Assembly: GCA_900112995.1 (NCBI GenBank)
Contig: FONU01000004.1
Coordinates: 1-64,000, forward strand
Length of the DNA: 64,000 nucleotides
DNA from: [Lactobacillus] rogosae
GTDB taxonomy: Bacteria > Bacillota > Clostridia > Lachnospirales > Lachnospiraceae
Direction of reading: 5' to 3'
Under the pieces are notes generated by a model that saw only the letters and a program-made list of their open reading frames with translations, ran no database searches and was not told the DNA's origin. Positions 1-8,414 of this stretch are shown here, one piece after another (position 1 is the stretch's first letter; the number at the start of each line of letters is the position of its first letter). Made by a program: the position numbers and the translations under genes.

Positions 1-380
1 AACATCTCTGATGTTGATGCCTGATAAAATCTGCACTCTGGCTTAACTATTCTGATAGCTTCAAGCATATTAGTTACACCGATAGCATCAATATCTGCTG
101 TTGTACAAGGTGTATCCCATGATGTAGCTACAAAAGACTGTGCAGCAAGATTATATACCTCATCTGCCTGTGATATTCTCATAGCTGATATTAATGATAC
201 GATATCCTGCATATCTGCATATATAAAATGTATCTTATCCTTAATGTGGTCTACATTACCATAATCAACGACACTCTTCCTTCTCATAAGACCATATACG
301 TTATAGCCTTTTTCAAGAAGAAGTTCTGCCAAATAAGAGCCGTCCTGTCCTGTAATACCTGTAATTAATGCATTTTTCAT
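1..380 (-). CDS. gmd: GDP-mannose 4,6-dehydratase, partial (N-terminal 126 residues)
   Basis: Translating the minus strand from an ATG at 380 gives an open frame that runs off the window edge. It begins MKNALITGITGQDGSYLAEL, the Rossmann NAD(P)-binding start of GDP-mannose 4,6-dehydratase, and continues with the family segments NLAAQSFV and YQASTSEMF (the Ser/Thr of the active site lies in STSE). The enzyme makes GDP-4-keto-6-deoxy-mannose, precursor of GDP-fucose, GDP-rhamnose or GDP-perosamine. It follows manC by 35 bases in the same direction, so the two likely form a GDP-sugar operon. The C-terminal two thirds are outside the window. Confidence 0.93.
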   Translation of the reverse strand, partial: MKNALITGITGQDGSYLAELLLEKGYNVYGLMRRKSVVDYGNVDHIKDKIHFIYADMQDIVSLISAMRISQADEVYNLAAQSFVATSWDTPCTTADIDAIGVTNMLEAIRIVKPECRFYQASTSEM

Positions 381-415
381 AATTCTACTCCATTCTTTAA
401 TTTAGTCTGCATATT

Positions 416-1486
416 TTATAAATATTCATTCTTTCCTGCTTCTCTTAAACTTGCAAGGACTTTCTTTATCTCTCCAGCATTCTCTTTAGTTGAAATAAGT
501 GTCGCATCTTTAGTATCAACAACAATCATATCTCTTAAGCCTACTGTTGCTATAAGCTTGTCTGCTCCTTCAATTACACAGTTCTTTGTATTAACAGTAA
601 CAACATTGCCGTTGACAACATTGCCATCTTCATTGTTCTCTTTAATTCTACCGACTGCAAGCCAAGAGCCAACATCATCCCAGCCAAAATTACCAGCTAA
701 TGTATATATATCATCAGCCTTTTCCATAATTCCATAATCTACTGACTGTGATTCAAGGTCAGGGAACTCTTTCTCAAGTGTAGCCTGATAATCAGCTGTT
801 CCAACAGAAGCCTTAATCTTCATAAGTCCATCATATGTTGATGGCATAAAGCTCTTAAAACAGTCAAGTATTGTTGAAACCTTCCATACGAACATACCTG
901 AATTCCAAAGATAAGAACCATCTTCAAGATATGACTTGGCTGTTTCAAGGTCTGGCTTTTCAACAAACTTTTCAACTGAATAGCTCACACCTTCCTTGTT
1001 ATCCTTATTATATTTGATATAACCATAGCCCGTCTCTGGATAATTAGGTGTAATACCTACTGTTACAAGATTAGCTCCGCTCTCAGCAACCTCACAGGCA
1101 TTAACAAATGTATCTTTAAATATATCATTATGCTTAATAAGATGATCTGATGGAAGAACTATCATAACTGCATCATCATATTTAGATGCAACGTGTACCG
1201 CTCCAAGACCTATACAAGGTGCTGTATTTCTTCCTATTGGTTCACAGAGAATATTCTCTTCTGGAATACCTGGAAGCTGTTCTTTAACAAGCTCTCTATA
1301 ATTAGCATTTGTTGCAATATATACATCTTTAATGTCAACTAATGGACTTATTCTTTCCACCGTAAGCTGAATCATCGTCTTACCGTCATCTGTTAATGAC
1401 AAGAACTGCTTTGGAAGGTTCACTCTACTCCTTGGCCAAAATCTCTCGCCTTTTCCACCTGCCATTATCAATGCTGTTTTTTTCAT
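416..1486 (-). CDS. manC: Mannose-1-phosphate guanylyltransferase
   Basis: A 356-residue nucleotidyltransferase that makes GDP-mannose from mannose-1-phosphate and GTP. The N-terminus carries the pyrophosphorylase signature (MAGGKGERFWPRSR, residues 8-21), and the conserved sugar-binding FVEKPD segment is near the middle. The length fits the single-domain form without a fused phosphomannose isomerase. The frame is open to an ATG at 1498, but that ATG overlaps a GAGGT ribosome site; the ATG at 1486, five bases after GAGGT, is the better start. It feeds gmd directly downstream and supplies the polysaccharide locus. Confidence 0.93.
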   Translation of the reverse strand: MKKTALIMAGGKGERFWPRSRVNLPKQFLSLTDDGKTMIQLTVERISPLVDIKDVYIATNANYRELVKEQLPGIPEENILCEPIGRNTAPCIGLGAVHVASKYDDAVMIVLPSDHLIKHNDIFKDTFVNACEVAESGANLVTVGITPNYPETGYGYIKYNKDNKEGVSYSVEKFVEKPDLETAKSYLEDGSYLWNSGMFVWKVSTILDCFKSFMPSTYDGLMKIKASVGTADYQATLEKEFPDLESQSVDYGIMEKADDIYTLAGNFGWDDVGSWLAVGRIKENNEDGNVVNGNVVTVNTKNCVIEGADKLIATVGLRDMIVVDTKDATLISTKENAGEIKKVLASLREAGKNEYL

Positions 1487-1637
1487 GATATACCTCATTT
1501 CTTAAATAACTGAATATTTAACGTTTCAATATAGGCACACTACGCCTTTCTATAAGCTTTAAAATTATATCCCAACAGACCCTATTTGTCAATTTTTCCT
1601 GGCTTTATATTCACTGAATTATGGTCTTTGCATAACA

Positions 1638-1823
1638 TTATCTTAACTTGTAGAAACTTAATGTGCCATCATTACTTACAATTGGTGAAATGCCAAGCTT
1701 TTCTGTAAGCTGGCTCTCTATCCTTCCAATAAACTCTTTATCATTCTCCCATTGGGCAGTTCTTTCTTGTGTCATAAGCCCCTTATCTGGATTTTGCTCT
1801 TTAACGCCTGCACACACTGCCAA
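1638..1823 (-). pseudogene. Remnant C-terminus of a GT-C-like membrane protein
   Basis: This 61-codon frame has only a TTG at its upstream end and an in-frame TGA four codons before it. Its last residues (IESQLTEKLGISPIVSNDGTLSFYKLR, written here in parts: IESQLTEKLGI, then SPIVSNDGTLSFYKLR) align with the end of the protein at 8415-10190 (LESDLTEATGT, then KPVISDNGCLSFYKF). It is therefore best read as the tail of a second copy whose body has been lost, not as a working gene. It sits between manC and the divergent membrane protein at 2023. Confidence 0.6.
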
Positions 1824-2022
1824 GTCTATCTTTAATCAGTTCACTATTTCCTTAATTAATTATATTTATAATAATTTTATCAAACTGGACTTTATTATTC
1901 AACAATATGTATCTGTTTTATTAGACATTTTCTATATGATATTATATAATAAATCATTAGCTTTCCAGCAACGCCAACTGGCATTAAAGCTTTTATATTC
2001 TATAAATAATAGGAGATAATGT

Positions 2023-4101
2023 ATGTCATATAACTTAATTAACCAGTTCAAAAAGGATAATAAAATAACACCTAAGGGTATCCTTTTTATTTTTATGCTG
2101 TTCGTTATTGTTGTACAGTCTGCAATAATTATTTACAGTAACTTATTTGAACTTGAACATCACCTTGGATTTGATGCTTCATCAGCTTATCTGCAGGCTG
2201 TTGAAATATGGAGATGTAAATCTTTAGTTCCATCAACCTTTGCACTGACAACTACTCTTGGTCTTGATTCACCGACTCCGCTTGCCGCACTTTTCTACGG
2301 CATTACAGGAAATATCTTTCTCGGATTTGGAATCGCCAATATTATACTTGATGTTGTAATAGCTGTTATATTCTATAACCTATTAAAGGAATTCAAATTA
2401 TCCGCTTTTGAGATTGCTCTTGGATTTATCTTCCTTTTATGTCCATTTATGACACCAGACCATTTCATAGATAACAACCTTTCTTATTTTGCAATGGTTC
2501 TTGGCGAGCAGGGCTCTTACAGCGTAAAGATAATAACTATGCTTCTTTTATTATGGGTTGTCGTACAGTTAGAACACCGTAATAATAAAGCTTTACAGGC
2601 TGGCTCAGAAAATGTATCGCACAACAATATCAAATTATATATATCAATTGTATTTGCAACACTTTTCTCTATGCTTACAGCAATTTCAAGTGGAATATAT
2701 GTTGCTATTACAATATTAGTTCCTTGTGTGTTCTACTATGTCTTTAAGATTATCTATAAGAATTCTTTAAAGGTGCTTAAAGACTATGGCTTTATATTTA
2801 CTATGGCACAGCTTGTATTAACATTTGCCTGCAAAGCCATATCAAGTCATATATTTGTTTTCCAGTCTAAAGAAAGCTCTATGGTATTAACAGGTATATA
2901 TGAATTCTGGCACAACATAGGAAGTCTTATAATGGGATATCTGCAATTACTGTGTGGAATTTCTATTGAAACAACAACAAGCCTTTTCTCATTCAGGGGA
3001 ATAATCCAGATATTATCCATAGGCTTTATATTATTCATATTAATTCTTATGGTAATATCTGTTAAACGCATTATTAAAGAAATAAAACAGAAGGATATCG
3101 ACTTTACAGAGATAATTCCATATACAATAATATTAGTTAATATCGCAATATTCATATTCTCTTATACTTTATATGATGGATATTTTTTTGAATACCGCTA
3201 CCTTATTATTGTATACCTTATGCAGATTGTAATATGCTTAAAGGCTATTAATAAGCTCAGTGATGAGCATATATTTAAAGCACTCATTACATTTGCAATA
3301 TCATTCGTGCTCTTATGTGAAAGCGTTGGATTATTCAGGCTCTATCACGAAAAGACTATAGACTCCGATACTCTTGTTCCTCTTCTTGAAGAAGTCGATA
3401 CTCTTGATGTTCCTATAGCATATGTATGGGGTACAACTTCTGCGCAAATGCAGATAGATGCAAGAAATTTCAGAATAATGGATCTTAATCTTGTATACAG
3501 AACACTTACTGATGATACTTATCAGAGAAGCAACCGCTGGGGCGATTATCTTTATTATGATGAAAACAGCCAGTGGACAGGAAGAACCGTGCTTATCACA
3601 ACACTTGATGATTTGACAACACTTCCTGAATTTATAGTTAACAAATATACTTTTGTTAATAATTACGGTGATTATCTTATATATGTATCAGAAATCAATC
3701 CTTTTGATTTAACTGCATTCGATAATAACTGTACCAAAAATATTAATTTTATGTATTCAGAAGGCGTTGATATTGGATGGGCTGAACTTGACAGTAATGG
3801 CTATCTTGTCGCTGATGATACTGTTTCTGGCAACATTATGAATATGACACTTCCTGGTGTTGAAAAAGGAACATATTCCGTTACAATAAACTACTCATCT
3901 GATGACAATAATTCAGATACTTATTTTGAAATATGTAACCTTGCTGATGACAGTGTTATTGCCAAGGCTTCTGCAACAGCATATAACGAAACTACAATTG
4001 ATAATATCGAAGTAAATGATACTTCTGATTTAATAATTAAATGCTTCAAAAAAGACGGCTACAGCCTGATATTAAAGAATGTGCATATTAACAGGAAATA
4101 G
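2023..4101 (+). CDS. Large polytopic membrane protein, GT-C-like, function unknown
   Basis: A 692-residue protein with about ten to twelve predicted membrane helices over residues 20-440, then a soluble, beta-rich tail of about 240 residues. The first extracellular loop holds FDASSAYLQAVEIW, an acidic loop position reminiscent of GT-C glycosyltransferases, but I see no diagnostic motif. Start is set by AGGAG seven bases before ATG. It is the only plus-strand gene in the left arm and converges on another membrane protein of similar size at 4279. Likely role: transfer or modification of lipid-linked glycan outside the membrane. That is inferred from context only. Confidence 0.7.
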   Translation: MSYNLINQFKKDNKITPKGILFIFMLFVIVVQSAIIIYSNLFELEHHLGFDASSAYLQAVEIWRCKSLVPSTFALTTTLGLDSPTPLAALFYGITGNIFLGFGIANIILDVVIAVIFYNLLKEFKLSAFEIALGFIFLLCPFMTPDHFIDNNLSYFAMVLGEQGSYSVKIITMLLLLWVVVQLEHRNNKALQAGSENVSHNNIKLYISIVFATLFSMLTAISSGIYVAITILVPCVFYYVFKIIYKNSLKVLKDYGFIFTMAQLVLTFACKAISSHIFVFQSKESSMVLTGIYEFWHNIGSLIMGYLQLLCGISIETTTSLFSFRGIIQILSIGFILFILILMVISVKRIIKEIKQKDIDFTEIIPYTIILVNIAIFIFSYTLYDGYFFEYRYLIIVYLMQIVICLKAINKLSDEHIFKALITFAISFVLLCESVGLFRLYHEKTIDSDTLVPLLEEVDTLDVPIAYVWGTTSAQMQIDARNFRIMDLNLVYRTLTDDTYQRSNRWGDYLYYDENSQWTGRTVLITTLDDLTTLPEFIVNKYTFVNNYGDYLIYVSEINPFDLTAFDNNCTKNINFMYSEGVDIGWAELDSNGYLVADDTVSGNIMNMTLPGVEKGTYSVTINYSSDDNNSDTYFEICNLADDSVIAKASATAYNETTIDNIEVNDTSDLIIKCFKKDGYSLILKNVHINRK

Positions 4102-4128
4102 CTGGAATAAATCTTATATCAATAAAAT

Positions 4129-4197
4129 CCCCTTATATATTGGAAATACAGCCAGTAAGATTTTTATCTTCTGGTCATACACCCAATATATAAGGGG
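4129..4197. terminator. Bidirectional terminator with nested hairpins
   Basis: Perfect 15-bp arms CCCCTTATATATTGG (4129-4143) and its complement (4183-4197) enclose a 39-base loop that itself holds a CCAGTAAGAT/ATCTTCTGG hairpin. The element lies between the converging genes ending at 4101 and 4279 and is T-rich on both sides. Confidence 0.75.
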
Positions 4198-4278
4198 TAT
4201 TTTATAATTATTATAATGTTATAAACACAACTAAATATTTTAACCGGACATAACCAATTAATAATTTAACCTCTATTA

Positions 4279-6264
4279 TTAATTAACTGGAACCCAGTAT
4301 TCAAGCACTGCTGAGCCTACTGTAAATTCATCTGATAATTCAAAGCGTTCATAGAATTTATCAAGATTAACACCTTTATCAGTTAAAGTATAATGTGCAT
4401 TATAATCCATAATTATCGGCTCATCAATGTTATCAAGTTCATTCTGTAAATATTCCAATGACTGAGGATATACATCTAAATCTGCAAAGTCTATAAAATA
4501 ATATCCACTATCCCAGCCAAGTTCGTAATATACCATAGGAATTGAAAATCCTATCGCCTTAGTGTCTTTAGCACATACATCCGCTATATGCTGTATCTCA
4601 CTGTTATATACTTCTGTATTTCTCATATCTGACAGTTCATTACCGCCCTCAACATATGAATAGTTGTATACTCCTGCCGCACACATAGCAAGAAGTATCC
4701 CTGCTGACAATGCCGCAAAGCCTTTTAAGAGTATCGAAAGATATCCTGCCTTGCTCTTCTGGTAATTCTTTATACAATAATCTGCAAATACAGCAATCAT
4801 AATCACTGTTGTAAAATGAACAATTGTAAGATTACCATACGCTGTACGGTTAATATAATATGTCATCTGCCCAAGTGCCATAACTGCAACAACTGCCATA
4901 AAGGCATCATATCTGCTGTCGTCAATATTCTTATCACCTGTATTAAGATTAGAATTAAAGAAGACATTCCCTATAAAAAACAATCCAAAAAATGCTGTTA
5001 TAAGCCATGCAACAATACCTTTCTGGTATTCATATCTAAGATAATCAAAATAGTCTGAATTCATAAGTGGGAATATGAACTGCTTAATGCTTATAAAGCT
5101 TCCACCCATAAGAACATTGATAATTCCTGTAATAACCCACGCTCCTGCTATTGTTCCTATAAGTGCCAATACAACAATCAATGTGTTTGTATACAGACCT
5201 GCCTGTTTGAAATTATATTTTTTGACATTATCAATAATATAGTATGCTGCTACTGCTATAGTGTATACAATGCCTGTTTCAAAGTTCCATATTACTGATA
5301 TCATAAGCAGACATACATTAATAATTATATATACAGGCTTATAACAGTATTTTCTCTTAACACCAAAGAATAAATAAGCGAGTATTATGCCTGCAAATAA
5401 TGTTCTATGTGGTACAAGCTGGAAGTAAACTCCTGTATGCAGTGAACAATTAACAACAATAAGTGCAGTAACCGCCATTATTCTGACTGCATTGTTACTT
5501 ACAAGTTCAATTATTACATAGGCAGCTGCCATATATGAAAATGCTGACAAGGCTGCCATAAGTATCATAAATGTATTAATACCACCACCAATAAGCTTTA
5601 ATATTGGGGCTAATATAAGTGCATAATATCCATACACACCTGAATTAAGACCGCTTCTTGCAACACCATTAACCGCTGAATACACTGTATTAAAATACGC
5701 ATCAAAATGATATACATTATAATCTGTTGAATACACATTAGGCAGATAAAATGAATAAGCATATATAAGCCCTGCTGCTACCGCAAATAAATACAGATAC
5801 ACCTTATTCTTAACCGGTTGTACCACTGCATTTTCTTTCTTAATAACAGCAAGCATTATTATAAATATAGCTGTCAATGCAATCACAGTAATCTTTTCAT
5901 TAGCGTGATACAGGTAATCATCTGCTGCCGGTCCGTCAAACAGATTAACCTCATTAAGATAACAGCCTATAAGTATGCCGAATACAACTAATATAATAAG
6001 AGCTGATATAACACTGTACACTTTATTATTACTGCCTGATAACTTTAATCTGTTCTTTACTGCCGGAATGTTCATAATAATACATACCAGCAGGCAGAAC
6101 ACAAGAAGAAATACAGCATATGGAATTATATTTGATGTAATCTTTCCACTGTATACAGGATTGCCCTCTATCTTATATACATACAGCTCAATGCCAGCTA
6201 ATGCAACAAGATATGCTATGCCTATGCTGAATATTTTTCTTATTAAATTATTCTCACTATTCAT
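4279..6264 (-). CDS. Polytopic membrane protein, GT-C-like, function unknown
   Basis: A 661-residue protein with roughly thirteen hydrophobic segments spread over residues 10-540, followed by a soluble tail of about 110 residues. The first large loop contains YNVYHFDAYFNTVYSAVNG, and the family type (many helices plus an external tail) resembles GT-C glycosyltransferases and other glycan-assembly membrane proteins. Start ATG is nine bases from GAGAG. It lies 84 bases downstream of the thiamine-diphosphate enzyme in the same direction. No catalytic motif could be assigned, so the role in surface glycan assembly is by association. Confidence 0.7.
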   Translation of the reverse strand: MNSENNLIRKIFSIGIAYLVALAGIELYVYKIEGNPVYSGKITSNIIPYAVFLLVFCLLVCIIMNIPAVKNRLKLSGSNNKVYSVISALIILVVFGILIGCYLNEVNLFDGPAADDYLYHANEKITVIALTAIFIIMLAVIKKENAVVQPVKNKVYLYLFAVAAGLIYAYSFYLPNVYSTDYNVYHFDAYFNTVYSAVNGVARSGLNSGVYGYYALILAPILKLIGGGINTFMILMAALSAFSYMAAAYVIIELVSNNAVRIMAVTALIVVNCSLHTGVYFQLVPHRTLFAGIILAYLFFGVKRKYCYKPVYIIINVCLLMISVIWNFETGIVYTIAVAAYYIIDNVKKYNFKQAGLYTNTLIVVLALIGTIAGAWVITGIINVLMGGSFISIKQFIFPLMNSDYFDYLRYEYQKGIVAWLITAFFGLFFIGNVFFNSNLNTGDKNIDDSRYDAFMAVVAVMALGQMTYYINRTAYGNLTIVHFTTVIMIAVFADYCIKNYQKSKAGYLSILLKGFAALSAGILLAMCAAGVYNYSYVEGGNELSDMRNTEVYNSEIQHIADVCAKDTKAIGFSIPMVYYELGWDSGYYFIDFADLDVYPQSLEYLQNELDNIDEPIIMDYNAHYTLTDKGVNLDKFYERFELSDEFTVGSAVLEYWVPVN

Positions 6265-6348
6265 TATTATTAACTCTCTATTATTAACTCTTTATTACTG
6301 ATTATTATTACAACCAGCTATTTTATATTCATAATTTCATTGTCTGAT

Positions 6349-8187
6349 TTATTCTTCATCCAATAATGGTATAAACATAATCTCTTTAAGTTCTTCTCTT
6401 GATAAAAATGGAGCTAAATCCTCAAGTGGAGGACTTACAAGTGTTCCGTCCTCTAATCTCTTAGTACTGCTCTTTGGCTCCCATACCTGCTTGGTATCTG
6501 TAAATATTTCACAGAATACAGGACCATCTGCCTCTAATACCTTATCAACTGTTTCCATCATCTCTTTGTTAGATGAAGCACTGTAATAATCATAACCAAA
6601 TGCTTCAGCAATCTTCTTGAATTCAGGGAAAGATAAATCTCCTGACTCTGGACCAATTCCTATTTTGCAATGCTCTTTAAACAGATTGTTCTGTGTAAGT
6701 CTTATTGAATGGTAACCGTTGTTATTAATGAGGAATACTTTAATCGGAAGCTTGTTAGTAATTATTGTCTGGAGTTCCTGCAGATTCATCATAATACTGC
6801 CGTCACCCTCAAGACATATAGTAGTTCTTCTGCCACCACCTATACAAGTACCGATAGCTGCCGGAAGTCCGTATCCCATACTGGCAACAGCACTGTTATT
6901 AGCCATTCGGCTGCCTTTTTTTATAACATAAGTCTGATTACCTACAACACAGCACGCCCCATTAGATACTGCTGTAAGGCTGTTCTCTGGAAGCTGGCTG
7001 CTTAAGTATTTGATAAATGCATATACATTAGCTGTGCTTCCATTTTCCTCCCACTGCTTTGGCTGTACGACAGGATATTCCTTTTTCCACTTCAATGTTG
7101 TACTGCACCACTCATCTCCTCTGAATACAGGTGCTATATCTGAAGCGTATTTATCAAGCTTTGTAAGGAAATCCTTTGCATCTGCCCATACTGGCATTTC
7201 AACGTGGATAGTTGGCTTCTTTAACTCAGCTTTATCTATGTCTACCATTATTACTTCTGCGGCTCTCGCCCAGGTCTTCCAGTTATATCCTGTCTGGCGG
7301 ATTGATATTCTTGTTCCTACTGCTAATATAAGGTCAGAATTCTGTATAGCCCAGTTACCTGGTCTGTCACCCATATTACCAGCTCTTCCACAATAAAGAG
7401 GATTATCATCTTCAATAAGGTCAACTGCATTCCAATATGTCACAATAGGAATATTAAGCTTCTTGGCAACTGAACGGAATACATCATATGCACCCGAAAG
7501 TCTTATTCCATAACCTGCGTGAAATACTGGTCTTTTCGCATTCTTAATCTTTTCAAGAACAGCCTTGACAACGCTATCCTCAACAGGCGGTGGAAGCAGC
7601 TTATCATCTTCCTCTGGATCATAACCCCTTAATTCATCTGTTTCAATATATCCACCCTGATAATTAACCGGAATATCTATCCATACAGGACCTGGTCTTC
7701 CTGTTGTAGCAAGGTGCCATGCCTTCTCAAGAGCATATCTTATATCCTTAGGGTCTTCAATCATAGTTGCATATTTAGTCATATTAGATACTGACTTTAC
7801 TATATCATATTCCTGATCACCCATAGCTCTTAACGGAGTTTCAGTATACGATAAGGCATACCTTGCTGTTGTATCATATCTTACCTGTCCGCTTATTATA
7901 AACATCGGTATTGAATCAAGCCAGCCGCCAACTACACCTGTAAGTGCATTAGTTCCACCCGGTCCAGTTGTAACACATACTGCTGCAATTCTGTTATCAA
8001 TTCTTGCATAGCTTTCAGCCGCCATAGCACAAGCCTGTTCGTGATGATTATAAGTTACCTTAAGCCCTTCATTGTGTCCAAGTGCATCATTAAGGTGCAT
8101 AGCTCCTCCACCTACTACAGAAAACACATCTGTAACACCGTGGCTTACAAGAAAATCTGCAACATAATCAGCTAAACGTATTCTCAT
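6349..8187 (-). CDS. Thiamine-diphosphate enzyme, acetolactate-synthase-like
   Basis: A 612-residue protein with the three-domain plan of the acetohydroxyacid synthase/pyruvate oxidase family. The N-terminal domain has the cofactor-activating Glu in NHHEQACAMAAE and the TGPGGTNALTG loop. The C-terminal domain has the thiamine-diphosphate signature GDGS...NN with 24 residues between GDG and NN. It starts at an ATG after GGAG. Related enzymes in glycan loci (for example YerE of CDP-yersiniose synthesis) add a two-carbon unit from pyruvate to a keto-sugar; a plain catabolic acetolactate synthase is the alternative. Its place inside the polysaccharide operon favours a sugar-related role, which is inference. 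Confidence 0.8.
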   Translation of the reverse strand: MRIRLADYVADFLVSHGVTDVFSVVGGGAMHLNDALGHNEGLKVTYNHHEQACAMAAESYARIDNRIAAVCVTTGPGGTNALTGVVGGWLDSIPMFIISGQVRYDTTARYALSYTETPLRAMGDQEYDIVKSVSNMTKYATMIEDPKDIRYALEKAWHLATTGRPGPVWIDIPVNYQGGYIETDELRGYDPEEDDKLLPPPVEDSVVKAVLEKIKNAKRPVFHAGYGIRLSGAYDVFRSVAKKLNIPIVTYWNAVDLIEDDNPLYCGRAGNMGDRPGNWAIQNSDLILAVGTRISIRQTGYNWKTWARAAEVIMVDIDKAELKKPTIHVEMPVWADAKDFLTKLDKYASDIAPVFRGDEWCSTTLKWKKEYPVVQPKQWEENGSTANVYAFIKYLSSQLPENSLTAVSNGACCVVGNQTYVIKKGSRMANNSAVASMGYGLPAAIGTCIGGGRRTTICLEGDGSIMMNLQELQTIITNKLPIKVFLINNNGYHSIRLTQNNLFKEHCKIGIGPESGDLSFPEFKKIAEAFGYDYYSASSNKEMMETVDKVLEADGPVFCEIFTDTKQVWEPKSSTKRLEDGTLVSPPLEDLAPFLSREELKEIMFIPLLDEE

Positions 8188-8363
8188 ACTCTAATCTCCA
8201 TTCTATTAATCATTTTATAATTATTCTTATACTTTACAAATATTCGTATATCGTCAATATATAATTCTACCGGATTCTCTGTGTCGCCCAAAATCGTATC
8301 GCTTATATCTTCTATTTCGCAGACGTGAACCACATACACATATGAGCAATATAAATCATAGCT
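8184..8363 (-). other. Possible coding remnant upstream of the TDP enzyme
   Basis: In the 227-base gap between two genes, one minus-strand frame stays open for 59 codons and its TGA overlaps the next ATG (ATGA). It reads like a beta-sandwich end (ILGDTENPVELYIDDIRIF). It has no good start codon, and a TGA lies just upstream. It may be the debris of a glycan-binding tail or simply a chance open frame. Confidence 0.25.
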
Positions 8364-8414
8364 TCATTATTATCATCACTAAACCATTTTTAATTCTATC
8401 CAGAGCTATGTCAT

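Noticed and set aside
1663-2019. Plus-strand open frame of 118 codons
   Set aside because: It runs antisense to the membrane-protein remnant and through the AT-rich leader of the gene at 2023; no ribosome site or protein-like composition.
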